Assembly: GCA_041940305.1 (NCBI GenBank)
Contig: JBGTSJ010000006.1
Coordinates: forward strand, 243,468 to 307,467
Length of the DNA stretch: 64,000 nucleotides
Direction: 5' to 3'
Origin: JBGTSJ01 sp041940305
Lineage (GTDB): Bacteria > Planctomycetota > Planctomycetia > Planctomycetales > Planctomycetaceae
Positions within the stretch are counted from its first letter, which is position 1; every line of letters begins with the position of its first letter. The translations under genes and the position numbers were made by a program. Shown here in pieces: positions 49,181 to 58,413 of this stretch. The notes under the pieces are model-generated. The model made no database searches. It was not told where the DNA came from and saw nothing but the letters and a program-made list of their open reading frames with translations.

Positions 49181-50512
49181 ATGTGCCACGTTCCGATGCC
49201 GCAACCTCACCCCGAACAGCTCTCCCGTGACGCGATCGAAGCCCGGCAACTGGCCGCGCTGCAGGCGATGCTGCGTGAAGTGAGGCGCCGCAATTCGTTC
49301 TGGCGTGCGAAGTTCGCCGCCGCCGCGTTCGATCCGGATGCCGTCGCAGGCCTGGACGACTTCCGCCGGCTGCCGCTGACGACCAAGCACGAACTCGTCC
49401 ACGATCAGAACGAACATCCTCCCTACGGGACCAATCTCACCTACCCGCTCACTGACTACTCGCGGCTGCATCAGACGTCGGGCACGACGGGCAAGCCGAT
49501 GCGCTGGCTGGATACTCCCGCCAGCTGGGACTGGCTGATGAACTGCTGGGCTCAGATCTACCGGATCGTCGGCCTGCGCGATAACGACGTGCTCGCGTTT
49601 CCGTTCTCGTTCGGCCCGTTCATCGGCTTCTGGGCGGCGTTTGACGGGGCGGTGCGGCTCGGCAATCTCTGTCTGCCGATGGGGGGCATGAGCAGCGAGG
49701 CCCGGTTGCAGATGATCCGCGAACTGAACGCGACCGTCGTCTGCTGCACGCCCACGTATGCACTGCGGCTCGTGGAAGTGGCCGAAGCGGCCGGGATCAA
49801 CCTGGCGGAGTCGAAGGTCCGAATGCTGATCGTCGCCGGAGAACCCGGAGGCAACATCCCGTCAGTCCGCGAACGGATCGAGAGCGGCTGGGGGGCGCGG
49901 CTGTTCGACCACTGGGGCATGACCGACATCACCTCGCTGGGGATCGAACCCGCAAACGCGCCGGGGGGGCTGATGATCCTCGAGACGGAGTGCATCGCCG
50001 AAATTATCAATCCCGATACCGGTGAGCCGACGCCGCGCGGGGAGCTGGGAGAGCTGATCATTACCAACCTGGGCCGCTGGGGGATGCCCGTGATCCGTTA
50101 CCGGACCGGCGACCTCGTCCGCGCCGCGACGGAGCGGTGCCGGTCCGGACTGAACTTGCTGCGACTGGAGGGAGGCATTCTCGGCCGCGTGGACGACATG
50201 GTGACGATCCGGGGCAACAACGTGTTTCCCTCCAGCATCGAGGCCATCATCCGCGAGTTCGCCGAAGTCGTTGAATACCGGATCATCATTGAGCGCGTGC
50301 GCGCGATGCAGCATCTGCGATTGGAGATTGAGCCGGCCGCCGACGTGGAAGCGGCCGACGGCTGTACGGCGCTGCTGGTGCGCATTGGCCGCTCCATCAA
50401 GGACCGGCTGAACTTCCAGGCGGAGATTACCGCTGTCCCGTGCGGGAGCCTGCCGCGATTCGAGATGAAGGCACGACGGCTGATTCGGGCTGATCGCCCG
50501 GCGAACGGGTGA
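49181..50512 (+). CDS. Phenylacetate-CoA ligase-like AMP-binding enzyme
   Basis: About 443 residues. The adenylate-forming signature LHQTSGTTGKPMRW is near residue 90, followed by AFPFSFGPFIGFW, IVAGEPGGNIPSVRERIE, FDHWGMTDITSLGIE (aromatic-substrate family motif) and YRTGDLVRA. A C-terminal GRVDDMVTIRGNNVFPSSIE matches the ACT-like PaaK tail. The family loads carboxylic acids onto CoA with ATP. Whether phenylacetate or another acid is used is unknown; paa catabolic genes are not in the window. The ATG at 49181 (or 49196) is used because upstream frame residues look non-coding. Confidence 0.87.
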   Translation: MCHVPMPQPHPEQLSRDAIEARQLAALQAMLREVRRRNSFWRAKFAAAAFDPDAVAGLDDFRRLPLTTKHELVHDQNEHPPYGTNLTYPLTDYSRLHQTSGTTGKPMRWLDTPASWDWLMNCWAQIYRIVGLRDNDVLAFPFSFGPFIGFWAAFDGAVRLGNLCLPMGGMSSEARLQMIRELNATVVCCTPTYALRLVEVAEAAGINLAESKVRMLIVAGEPGGNIPSVRERIESGWGARLFDHWGMTDITSLGIEPANAPGGLMILETECIAEIINPDTGEPTPRGELGELIITNLGRWGMPVIRYRTGDLVRAATERCRSGLNLLRLEGGILGRVDDMVTIRGNNVFPSSIEAIIREFAEVVEYRIIIERVRAMQHLRLEIEPAADVEAADGCTALLVRIGRSIKDRLNFQAEITAVPCGSLPRFEMKARRLIRADRPANG

Positions 50513-50678
50513 CGTGCAATCGCAGCAGGGCCAAACGGCCGTGCCATCGGCCGCCTTGGATCGACAGTATGGCCGCCCCCTCGCTGGCGTGGCCGGCGAT
50601 TGCTACAAGTGACTCCACCGCACCGACGCGCGGAGGACGCCGGATGAATCTCTTGCGACATAAGGCACTGGCTGTTCG

Positions 50679-52475
50679 ATGGCTTTGTTGAGTGTTCAGG
50701 GACTCTCGTTCAGCTGGGGCGGAACTCCGCTGCTGGATCGAATCGATCTGGAGATCAATCCCGGAGAACGGATCGGGCTGCTGGGCCGGAACGGAGAGGG
50801 GAAATCGACGCTGCTGAAAATCATCGCCGGGACGGTTCCGCCGGATGACGGGCAGATCATCGTCGCTCCCGACCGGAGAATTGCCTGGCTGACGCAGGAA
50901 GTGCCCATCGGAGTGGGCGAGGAGACCGTAGCGACGCTGGTGGCCGAAGGGTTCGTGGCGGATCCGGATCCCGCGCACCAGTGGGAGGCCGAGCAGGCGG
51001 TCGAGCGGGTGCTCTCGCAGGTGGGGATCGATGGAAGTGCGCGGTTTGCGTCTCTGTCGTCGGGGATGAAGCGGCGTGCCCTGCTGGCCCGTGCGCTGGT
51101 CCACGAGCCCGACCTGCTCCTCCTGGACGAACCGACCAACCATCTGGATATCGAGTCGATCAACTGGCTGGAGGGTCTGCTCAAGAAGCGCAATGCCGCG
51201 CTGCTGTTCGTCACGCACGATCGCGCGTTCCTGCAGTCGGTGGCGCAACGGATCCTGGAGATCGACCGGGCCCGGCTGTACGACTGGACCTGCGACTACC
51301 AGACGTTCCTGCATCGCAAGCAACTGCAGCTGGACGCGGAGGAACGGCAGAACGAGCTCTTCGACCGGAAGCTGGCGGAGGAGGAGGTCTGGATCCGGCA
51401 GGGGATCAAGGCGCGGCGGACCCGCAACGAAGGGCGCGTGCGGGGGCTCAAGGCAATGCGCGTGGAGCGGAGCCGGCGGCGCGAGCGGTCCGGCAACGTG
51501 CAGATGGAGTTGAGCCGGGCCGATCCTTCGGGACAGCTCGTTGTCAAGCTGGACGGCGTTTCATTTCGTTACGGTGAGCGCGTCATTGTGCGTGACTTCT
51601 CGACGCTGATCAGCCGCGGGGACCGGATCGGCATCATCGGGCCCAACGGCGCCGGAAAGAGCACCCTGCTCAAGCTGATCCTTGGCGAGTTGCAGCCGAC
51701 GGCCGGGACGGTCCGACACGGGAGCAACGTGCAGATCGTCTACTTCGATCAGCTGCGGGAGCAGATCGACGAGGACCAGACGGTTGTCGAGAACGTGGGA
51801 GAGGGACAGGACACGCTGGTGATCAACGGCCGGCAGACGCACATCTACGGTTACCTTCAGGATTTCCTGTTCACGCCCAACCGCGCCCGCCAGCCGGCGC
51901 GGTCGCTGTCCGGCGGCGAACGGAATCGCCTGCTGCTGGCGCGACTGTTTAAGCATCCGTCCAACCTGCTGGCCCTCGACGAGCCGACGAACGACCTCGA
52001 TGCCGAGACGCTGGAGCTGCTGGAAGAGCTGCTCGGCGAGTACGCAGGCACGGTGCTGCTGGTCAGCCACGACCGGACGTTTCTGAACAACGTGGTCACC
52101 AGCACGATCTACATCGGGGGCGACGGCGAGGCATGCGAGTACGACGGCGGCTACGACGACTTCGTCCGCCAGCGGAGTGCACAGCCGCAGGCCGACGAGA
52201 CGTCGCGTCCCGCGGTGCGCTCCGTCGCGAAGACATCGGTGCCGGCCGGGAAAGCCAGGCTCAGCTTTAAGGAGCAGCGGGAGCTGGAGGAGATTCCCGA
52301 CCGGATCGTCGCTCTCGAAGCGGAGCAGGCGGGGCTGCATCAGCAGATGGCCAATGCTGAGTTCTTCAAACGGCCGGCCGCCGACATCGCCGCCGCCACG
52401 CGCCGGCTGGACGAACTCACGGCCGCACTGGCTGAGAGCTACGATCGCTGGACGCTGCTGTCCGAGCGCGAATAG
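50679..52475 (+). CDS. ABC-F family ATPase (Uup-type)
   Basis: A 598-residue protein with two ABC domains. Domain 1: Walker A GRNGEGKST, signature FASLSSGMKRRALLARAL, Walker B LLLDEPTNHLD. Domain 2: Walker A GPNGAGKST, signature RSLSGGERNRLLLARLF, Walker B LLALDEPTNDLD. The charged linker between them (about 210-285, rich in Arg, Glu, Lys) and the C-terminal coiled coil (about 530-595) are typical of ABC-F and Uup proteins that act on ribosomes or DNA transactions. There are no membrane spans. It starts at the ATG following GTTCG, 166 bases after the ligase gene. Confidence 0.95.
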   Translation: MALLSVQGLSFSWGGTPLLDRIDLEINPGERIGLLGRNGEGKSTLLKIIAGTVPPDDGQIIVAPDRRIAWLTQEVPIGVGEETVATLVAEGFVADPDPAHQWEAEQAVERVLSQVGIDGSARFASLSSGMKRRALLARALVHEPDLLLLDEPTNHLDIESINWLEGLLKKRNAALLFVTHDRAFLQSVAQRILEIDRARLYDWTCDYQTFLHRKQLQLDAEERQNELFDRKLAEEEVWIRQGIKARRTRNEGRVRGLKAMRVERSRRRERSGNVQMELSRADPSGQLVVKLDGVSFRYGERVIVRDFSTLISRGDRIGIIGPNGAGKSTLLKLILGELQPTAGTVRHGSNVQIVYFDQLREQIDEDQTVVENVGEGQDTLVINGRQTHIYGYLQDFLFTPNRARQPARSLSGGERNRLLLARLFKHPSNLLALDEPTNDLDAETLELLEELLGEYAGTVLLVSHDRTFLNNVVTSTIYIGGDGEACEYDGGYDDFVRQRSAQPQADETSRPAVRSVAKTSVPAGKARLSFKEQRELEEIPDRIVALEAEQAGLHQQMANAEFFKRPAADIAAATRRLDELTAALAESYDRWTLLSERE

Positions 52476-52627
52476 CGTCAGCCAGACGCAATGGGCGTCT
52501 TGGCCGCAACAAGTCAGTCGCTCCGTCGCTGGAGTCTGCGTAGCGCGGCGGGGCATAATGTTACTGCATCGCGCTCGGACCCCAGCACAGCGGCTGCGCC
52601 ACGCAGCCGCAGCCAGGACAGTTCCCG

Positions 52628-54928
52628 ATGATCACACGTCGCCGATTCGTGCGCACCGCCGCCGCCGCAGCCGCCGTGTCGCCCCTCCTGCGGCGCTCCC
52701 GCCCGTCGTACGCCGCCGCAGACACCCCGCCCGGAATCCATCTGGCCGAGCCCAACGCCGGCGAGCACCTCTTCGCCTATCTCGACCGCATCCACGGAGC
52801 CTTCCAGCGCGAACACTACGCCCGCATCCTCGGCTGCGCCAATGAATTCAAGGAGGGAGACGCGATCATCGGCGTAGCCGCAGCCGACCAGGAGTCCCGT
52901 TCCTTTGCCAGGCAGCTGCTGGCCGCCACCCCGATCGGCGCGATCGACGCCCATCCCCTCCTCGATGATGAACTCCATCAGTACGGCGTCGCCTCCATCG
53001 ATCCGGCGATCCAGTCGGAGCTGGCTGGCCGCACCCTCGATCGCCTCAGGCACGATCTGCTCACCGCCGAAGAGCAGGAGATCCGCCGCATCGTGCCCGG
53101 CCTCTCCAGCGAAGTCATCGGCTGCGTCGTCAAGCTGATGACCAACGCCGAGCTCATCGCCGTCGGCCAGAAGGTCTTTAACCCCCTCCCCGGGACAACG
53201 ATCGGCGCCCAAGGCTACCTCGGCGCGCGCATCCAGCCGAACTCCCCCACCGACAACGTCAACGACATCCGCTGGCAGGTCCTCAACGCCTGGTCCTACG
53301 CGGTCGGAGACGTGCTGCTCGGCACCAACCCCGTCTCCAGCGACCCCCACTCCGTCCTCGCCGTCGAGCAGACTCTCCAGGACCTGCTCACCACATTCGG
53401 CATCGACGGAGAAATGCCGCACTGCGTCCTCGCCCACATCGACGTGCAGGCGGAAGTCGAGTCCCGCTGGCCCGGCAGCACGGCCCTCTGGTTCCAGAGC
53501 ATCGCCGGCAGCGACGACGCCAATGGCACCTTCGACGTCAGCGTCGCGAAGATGCGCAACTACGCCGCACAGCGGACGGGCCGATACGGCATGTACTTCG
53601 AGACCGGGCAGGGGGCCGACTTCACCAACGGCCACAGCCACGGGTTCGACATGCTGCTGCACGAGTCCCGCAAATACGGCTTCGCCCGCGCCCTCACCCG
53701 CGACGTCGCCGCCGCTCAGCAACGTGCCGGCCTGCACCCCGCCCCCTGGGTCCACCTCAACGACGTCGCCGGCTTCATCGGGCCGGAGGTCTTCCGCACG
53801 CGCGAGCAGCTGGTGCGCTGCTGCCTCGAAGACATTGTCATGGGAAAACTCCACGGCCTCTGCCTCGGCCTCGACGTCTGCTCCACGCTCCACATGGACG
53901 TCTCGCTCGACGATCTCGACTGGTGCCTCGACGAGATCATGCCCGCTAACCCCGCCTACCTCATGGCGCTCCCCACCAAAATCGACCCCATGCTCGGCTA
54001 CCTCACCACCGGCTATCACGATCACGTCCGCCTCCGCGACAAGTTCGGCTATCGCGTCGCCGACGGCATGTGGCGGTTCTTCCAGGAAGTCGGAGTGATC
54101 GACGCCGCCGGCCGCCCCACCCCGCACTTCGGCGATCCGCTGCACCTGTTCGTCCAGTACCGCCGCCGCAAGGGAGACCTCCGCAGCGACGAGGACATCC
54201 GCAACGCAGGCCGCCGCGAAATCCAGGACGTCCGGCAGCGCGGCCTCTTCATCGCCGAAGGGTACGAAGCCAACCCCGGCGATCCCCCCGCCGAACTGGC
54301 CGCTGAAGTCCACCGCATCTACGACGACGCCAAGGCCTGCATCTGGGCCGAGATGCCGCAGGAGTTCATCGACTCCGTCCCCCACCCCCTCCCCCTCACG
54401 TCCCGCTCGGCCGATCGCACCGACTACATCCTCCATCCCGAATCCGGCGAGCGGCTGACCGCAGAATCCGTCGAATTACTCCACCGGCTGCGGACCGAAC
54501 ACGGCGGCCAGATCGACGTGCAGATCCTGATCTCCGACGGCCTCAACGCCCTCTCCATCACCGACGACGGCCACCTGACCCCCTTCCTCGAGCACCTCCG
54601 CACCGGCCTCGCCGACCACGGCCTGCAGGTGGCCGAACCCAACCTCATCCTCACCTCCGGCCGCGTCCGCGCCGGCTACCGGGCCGGAGAAATCCTCTTC
54701 GCCGGCCTCCCCGGCCACCGCGGACTGCTGCACATCATCGGCGAACGTCCAGGCTCCGGCCACCACACCTTTTCGGTCTACATCACCGCGCCGCTCGGCG
54801 AAGTCTGGGGCGCCCCAGGCCGCGTCGACCACAACATCACCAAAGTCGTCTCCGGAATCGCCCGCACCGCCCTCGTCCCCGCCCTCGCCGCTCCCGAAGT
54901 CGTCCGCCTGCTCAGGACACTGATGTAG
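52628..54928 (+). CDS. eutBC: Fused ethanolamine ammonia-lyase EutB-EutC with twin-arginine signal
   Basis: A 766-residue fusion. Residues 1-30 begin MITRRRFVRTAAAAAAV, a Tat signal. EutB follows (about 40-510): MYFETGQG (320s, with the family Glu at 325), LLHESRKYGFARAL, VAGFIGPEVFRTREQLVR, LEDIVMGKLHGLCLGLDVC, TTGYHDHVRLR. EutC follows (about 595-766): DVQILISDGLNALS, LTSGRVRAGYRAGE, HIIGERPGSGHHTFSVYITAPLG. The enzyme uses adenosylcobalamin to turn ethanolamine into acetaldehyde and ammonia. In other bacteria EutB and EutC are separate, cytoplasmic and helped by EutA; here there are no eut neighbours. It follows the ABC-F gene after 152 bases. Confidence 0.92.
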   Translation: MITRRRFVRTAAAAAAVSPLLRRSRPSYAAADTPPGIHLAEPNAGEHLFAYLDRIHGAFQREHYARILGCANEFKEGDAIIGVAAADQESRSFARQLLAATPIGAIDAHPLLDDELHQYGVASIDPAIQSELAGRTLDRLRHDLLTAEEQEIRRIVPGLSSEVIGCVVKLMTNAELIAVGQKVFNPLPGTTIGAQGYLGARIQPNSPTDNVNDIRWQVLNAWSYAVGDVLLGTNPVSSDPHSVLAVEQTLQDLLTTFGIDGEMPHCVLAHIDVQAEVESRWPGSTALWFQSIAGSDDANGTFDVSVAKMRNYAAQRTGRYGMYFETGQGADFTNGHSHGFDMLLHESRKYGFARALTRDVAAAQQRAGLHPAPWVHLNDVAGFIGPEVFRTREQLVRCCLEDIVMGKLHGLCLGLDVCSTLHMDVSLDDLDWCLDEIMPANPAYLMALPTKIDPMLGYLTTGYHDHVRLRDKFGYRVADGMWRFFQEVGVIDAAGRPTPHFGDPLHLFVQYRRRKGDLRSDEDIRNAGRREIQDVRQRGLFIAEGYEANPGDPPAELAAEVHRIYDDAKACIWAEMPQEFIDSVPHPLPLTSRSADRTDYILHPESGERLTAESVELLHRLRTEHGGQIDVQILISDGLNALSITDDGHLTPFLEHLRTGLADHGLQVAEPNLILTSGRVRAGYRAGEILFAGLPGHRGLLHIIGERPGSGHHTFSVYITAPLGEVWGAPGRVDHNITKVVSGIARTALVPALAAPEVVRLLRTLM

Positions 54929-55317
54929 ATGTCGAATACCTCAATCAGCCGGCCGCCCTCCGAATCAGTCACCAATTGCCGCGTTTGGGTGCGCCATCGG
55001 GGTGGGCAACTTGGCAGGTTTTCAACTTGCGGGGGGAGTGAATCGTGACTGAGTTGGTGTGAAGTTGGGATCAGTTGCGGCTGAGTTGGAGGGTGGGAGA
55101 CCAGGGCGGGGGATTTTTGATTCTGGATTTCTGGTTTTCGGTTGCGCGCGGGGCGGCGGCGGCTCTGTGGGTTGGATGGTGGTGGTTGTGAATGTGGTCC
55201 ACCGGGTCGGGGGTGGGTGCGCGGTCGGACGGAAGGCCGACGCGAAGGCGCGGAGCCGCAAAGACGCGCGAAGTCGTGGCATCCCCGACTTGGGCAGTGG
55301 GGCCTGGCGGGGTGCGG
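54929..55317. other. Non-coding gap with repeat fragment
   Basis: About 390 bases between converging genes. Contains a 39-base piece (55235-55273) that is an inverted, roughly 87-percent match by eye to the repeat at 21405-21443, plus G-rich simple sequence. No credible gene. Confidence 0.55.
55235..55273. repeat. Inverted fragment of the 21.4-kb repeat
   Basis: GGCCGACGCGAAGGCGCGGA followed by GCCGCAAAGACGCGCGAAG, compared with the reverse complement of 21405-21443, differs at about five of 39 positions. A dispersed intergenic repeat. Confidence 0.6.
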
Positions 55318-56790
55318 CTATTGTCCGATGGCGTAGAGGTGGGTGTGGCTGCGGAGGTAAAGGCGGCCGGCGGCGATGGCGGGGGTGGCGTTGAAGATGG
55401 AGGGGTCGTTGCTGATGGTGTTGTGAGCGAGCTGCTGGAAGTCGGGGGAGGCGGCGACGACGTAGGTTCCGTTTTCGCGGCTGACGTAGTAGATGCGGCC
55501 GTCGGCGAGGACAGCGGAGGCGTACAGACGGCCGGGGTGGGGCTCGAGGCGGCGTTCATAGATCGTGTCGCCGGTCCGCGCATCGAGGCAGTAGGCGACG
55601 CCCGACTCCTGATGCGCCCAGTAGAGGCGGCCTTCCAGACAGAGCGGCGTGCAGACTTCGGAGCCGTGCGGGGCCGTCCAGATCCGGTGAGAGGCGGAGA
55701 CATTTCCCGAGCCTCCCAGGCGGACGGCGGCGGCGTGTCCGTAGGCGATGGCATAGCAGACGCCGTCGGCGACGATGGGGCTGGGGGCGAGGTAATTCTG
55801 CAGGGCCTGACATTCCCAGAGGATCGAGCCGTCGCGCGGGTTGACCGACATGAGTTTCGCGGCCGGGTTCCCCTCGGAGTGGTGAAAGATGAGTTCGTCG
55901 CGCGTGCCGGTTCGGGCGAGGCAGGGGGTGCTCCAGGAGTCGCCGACGCCCGTGGCGAGGGACCATTGCGGCTGGCCGTCCTGCTTGCGGAGCGCGATGA
56001 GAGTCCTGGCTTCGATGTCGGCGTGGATGATGACGAGGTCGTCGTAAAGCACGGGGGAGGAGGCGGTGCCCCAGGAATGGGTGTCGGCGCCGAGAGGCTG
56101 CCGCCAGCGAAGGTCGCCGCCGTGCGTGTAGGCGGCCGCGCCGCTGGAGCCGTAGTAGACGTAGACGCCGTCGGCGTCGACGGCCGGCGTGCTGGTGGCA
56201 TAGCCGTGCAGCTGGTTGAAGCCCTCGAAGGGGTGCACCCGCTCCGCGTTAGGGAGATCCTGCTGCCAGAGGATGTTTCCGGTGGCGCGGTCGGCGCAGA
56301 CGAGATGTCGCTGGAGATTGTCGACATCGCCGGCATCCGATTCGCTTTCGCCGTAGCCGCTGTAGCAGGTGACGTAGACGTGATCGTTCCAGAGGACGGG
56401 ACTGGACGAGCCGGGTCCGGGGAGCGGCGTGCGCCAGGCGATGTTTTCGGTGGCGCTCCAGCGGAGGGGGAGAGCGGTTTCGGGGGAGACGCCGGAGCGG
56501 CCGGGACCGCGGAACTCGGGCCAGTTGGCCGCGGGGGCGGTCGCAGCAGACGCGGCCGTGGTGACGGCGGGGGGCGGGGCGTTGTGCGCGATGAGGAGCG
56601 GGGCGCCGACGGTCGCGGCGGTTGCGGGGGTGGTGGAAGGGGGCGGATCGGGTTGCGGCGGAGGGCTCTCGGGAGCAGTGACCGCGACATGGGGAGCCGG
56701 TTCGTCGAGAGGAGACTCGAAAGAGCATCCCGCCAGCAGGAGAGGGAGGGTCAAGGCGACGTGGGACTGCCGGCGGATCGAGAACGTCAT
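55318..56790 (-). CDS. PQQ-like beta-propeller lipoprotein
   Basis: About 490 residues from the ATG at 56790. The N-terminus HVALTLPLLLAGCSFESP is a lipoprotein signal. A 70-residue Pro/Ala/Thr linker follows, then a seven- or eight-bladed PQQ-type propeller. It opens with WPEFRGPGRSGVSPETALP and has the blade motifs IAWRTPLPGPGSSSPVLWNDHVYVTCYSG, LYASAVLADGRIYYVSREN and AYCLDARTGDTIYERRL. PQQ-binding residues are not proven. These proteins are common in planctomycetes and are probably envelope enzymes or scaffolds. A longer upstream frame is rejected because it overlaps the Spy-like gene. Last gene of the ECF sigma operon, 59 bases after the Spy-like stop. Confidence 0.88.
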   Translation of the reverse strand: MTFSIRRQSHVALTLPLLLAGCSFESPLDEPAPHVAVTAPESPPPQPDPPPSTTPATAATVGAPLLIAHNAPPPAVTTAASAATAPAANWPEFRGPGRSGVSPETALPLRWSATENIAWRTPLPGPGSSSPVLWNDHVYVTCYSGYGESESDAGDVDNLQRHLVCADRATGNILWQQDLPNAERVHPFEGFNQLHGYATSTPAVDADGVYVYYGSSGAAAYTHGGDLRWRQPLGADTHSWGTASSPVLYDDLVIIHADIEARTLIALRKQDGQPQWSLATGVGDSWSTPCLARTGTRDELIFHHSEGNPAAKLMSVNPRDGSILWECQALQNYLAPSPIVADGVCYAIAYGHAAAVRLGGSGNVSASHRIWTAPHGSEVCTPLCLEGRLYWAHQESGVAYCLDARTGDTIYERRLEPHPGRLYASAVLADGRIYYVSRENGTYVVAASPDFQQLAHNTISNDPSIFNATPAIAAGRLYLRSHTHLYAIGQ

Positions 56791-56849
56791 ACTGCGAGTC
56801 TCCGTAAGAAATGAGGAGGTGAGAGGACGCGCGACGTGCGCGGGCGAGC

Positions 56850-57473
56850 CTACTCGGAGTCGAGGACCTTCTCCAGCTCGCGCGTGAGGTGGTCGAGGAC
56901 GCGGGCCGCCTCGACGACCTTGCCGCCCTCGATCATCTGCTCGACTTCCTGCATCCGTTCCTGGACGTAGGCGACCGACTGGCCGGACTCGCTCACCTGC
57001 CGGCTGAGGTCGCGGACGCGCTCGACCTTGGCCTCCATGACGGCCTGGACGTTCGGCTCGGGATTGTCCCGCGCGAGTTCCTGGGCGCGGCGTCGCTGCT
57101 CGGGAGTGACCTCGGCGAAGAGCTTGAGGCGGACGTTGACCTGGTACATTTTGAGTTCCGTCTCGGCCTCGAGCAGCGACTGCATCCTTTCCCGGATCAG
57201 ATCGACGTCGAAGTCGTCGTCCAGGAGAGCCTCGTTGAGTTCGCCCGTTCGTGCGGCGACGCGGTCCTTGAGATCGTGGTATTCGGGCTCGAGAGACTGG
57301 TAAAGCTCTTCGATCCGTTCGCGCGTGGCGGCGTCGATGCCGAGTTCGGGCGCGCGGCTGCGGAGCCAGAAGGGGGGAGGGAGCAGCGTATCGAGGGAGT
57401 CCTCCGCGGCGGCCGGGGTGACGCTCAGCGCCGACAGTACACCGGCCATCAGGAGCAATCGGATTCGTTTCAT
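56850..57473 (-). CDS. Spy/CpxP-like periplasmic protein (heavy-metal-resistance sensor type)
   Basis: About 207 residues with a signal peptide (RLLLMAGVLSALSVTPAAA). The helical part has VTPEQRRRAQEL near residue 122, the LTxxQ-like motif of the Spy/CpxP/CnrX fold, and long Glu/Arg-rich amphipathic helices, all favouring a chaperone-like or metal-sensing role in the periplasm. The start ATG at 57473 is preceded by AAGGA. It overlaps the membrane-anchored gene by four bases. The order sigma factor, anchored partner, sensor resembles CnrYXH-type switches, but homology to Cnr is not shown. Confidence 0.78.
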   Translation of the reverse strand: MKRIRLLLMAGVLSALSVTPAAAEDSLDTLLPPPFWLRSRAPELGIDAATRERIEELYQSLEPEYHDLKDRVAARTGELNEALLDDDFDVDLIRERMQSLLEAETELKMYQVNVRLKLFAEVTPEQRRRAQELARDNPEPNVQAVMEAKVERVRDLSRQVSESGQSVAYVQERMQEVEQMIEGGKVVEAARVLDHLTRELEKVLDSE

Positions 57474-57892
57474 GGGAGTGTCCTTTCTGGACGGTGATAG
57501 CTGGCAAGTTCGATGGGGAGCAGTGATTCGGTGCCGTCCGGCCAGGGCATGTCGAGTTCGGCGGCGGCGCTGGTGGATGGGGGAAGCTGGCGGATCGCGT
57601 GCAGGACTGCATCGCAGGTGTCGTTCAGTTGGTGCAGTTCCGGTGAGGGGGCCTGTACGAGGCGGGGTGGTTCGCTCACATCCCGATCGAATGAGATCCA
57701 GAGCAGTCCGCCGCCGACTGCCAGTGCGAGCATAGCCGCGACGAGTGCCGCCCATCGGTGCGTGGGAGTCGGTGATTGCGGGGGCCGGGGCGGGGGGGCT
57801 GCTTCGATCTCACTGAATGAGGGGGCGCGGCGTGCGTCGGCGAGGCGCTGCGCCTCGAACATCTGTTGCAACTCGTGGTCGCCGTCGGTCAT
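57470..57892 (-). CDS. Membrane-anchored partner of the ECF sigma factor (putative anti-sigma)
   Basis: About 140 residues from the ATG at 57892. A short cytoplasmic N-terminus (ELQQMFEAQRLADARRAPSFSEIEAAPPPRP) is followed by one span (ALVAAMLALAVGGGLLWISF, about 50-68) and a small periplasmic tail. The topology fits an anti-sigma factor but no zinc motif or known ASD is recognised. It overlaps the sigma gene stop by four bases and the Spy-like start by four, so all three are translationally coupled. Confidence 0.68.
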   Translation of the reverse strand: MTDGDHELQQMFEAQRLADARRAPSFSEIEAAPPPRPPQSPTPTHRWAALVAAMLALAVGGGLLWISFDRDVSEPPRLVQAPSPELHQLNDTCDAVLHAIRQLPPSTSAAAELDMPWPDGTESLLPIELASYHRPERTLP

Positions 57893-58413
57893 GGCTGGCA
57901 CTCGCTGGAAGCGGACAGAATGCGATGCAGTGCGGACTTCCCGCGTTCGAAATGGGTGCGGGCCGAGCCCACGCTGATCTGCAGGACGCTCGCGGCCTGC
58001 TCGATCGTCAACTGCTGGTAAAACGTGAGGTGCAGCACTTCGCGCTGGCGCGAGGAGAGCCGGGCGAGGGCATCGTGGAGGCGGTCGGCGAGTTCGTCCT
58101 GCTCGACCCAATCCTGATGCGGGCGGGGGCGGCCGTTGGTGTGGGCCACGTGCCGGCCAAAGCTGCTGAGGTTGAGCCGGTGTCTGGTCTGGCGGCCGAT
58201 CTCCTCGAGCGTGACATGGCGGATGACGCCGAACACCCAGGTGCGGAAGTCGGATCGTCCGGCGAACTTCGCCTCCCCGGCGAGGATCCGGCAGTAAGCC
58301 TGCTGCAGGACGTCGCGGGCCAGCTCTTCATCGCGGCGGCAGCAGACGATCGCCCAGCCGAAGGCGGCCGCGTGCATCCGGGCCAGCTGCTGTCGGATCG
58401 AGCCGTGCTCCAT
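57889..58413 (-). CDS. ECF-family RNA polymerase sigma factor
   Basis: A 174-residue sigma-70 family protein of ECF size. Region 2 reads DVLQQAYCRILAGEAKFAGRSDFRTWVFGVIRHVTLEEI, with the conserved FRTWVF helix. Region 4 reads ALARLSSRQREVLHLTFYQQLTIEQAASVLQISVGSARTHFERGKSALH, with the helix-turn-helix that reads the -35 element. It is the first gene of the four-gene operon (sigma, anchored partner, Spy-like, PQQ propeller). Autoregulation is usual for such operons; no promoter with certainty was found in 58414-58700. Confidence 0.92.
   Translation of the reverse strand: MEHGSIRQQLARMHAAAFGWAIVCCRRDEELARDVLQQAYCRILAGEAKFAGRSDFRTWVFGVIRHVTLEEIGRQTRHRLNLSSFGRHVAHTNGRPRPHQDWVEQDELADRLHDALARLSSRQREVLHLTFYQQLTIEQAASVLQISVGSARTHFERGKSALHRILSASSECQP

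Noticed and set aside
52476..52627. Cobalamin riboswitch upstream of eutBC
   Set aside because: No B12-box or extended conserved structure is visible in the 152-base leader.
56791..57612. Upstream extension of the PQQ propeller frame
   Set aside because: It runs antisense-like through the Spy-like gene in another frame and lacks the signal peptide; the lipoprotein start at 56790 is clear.
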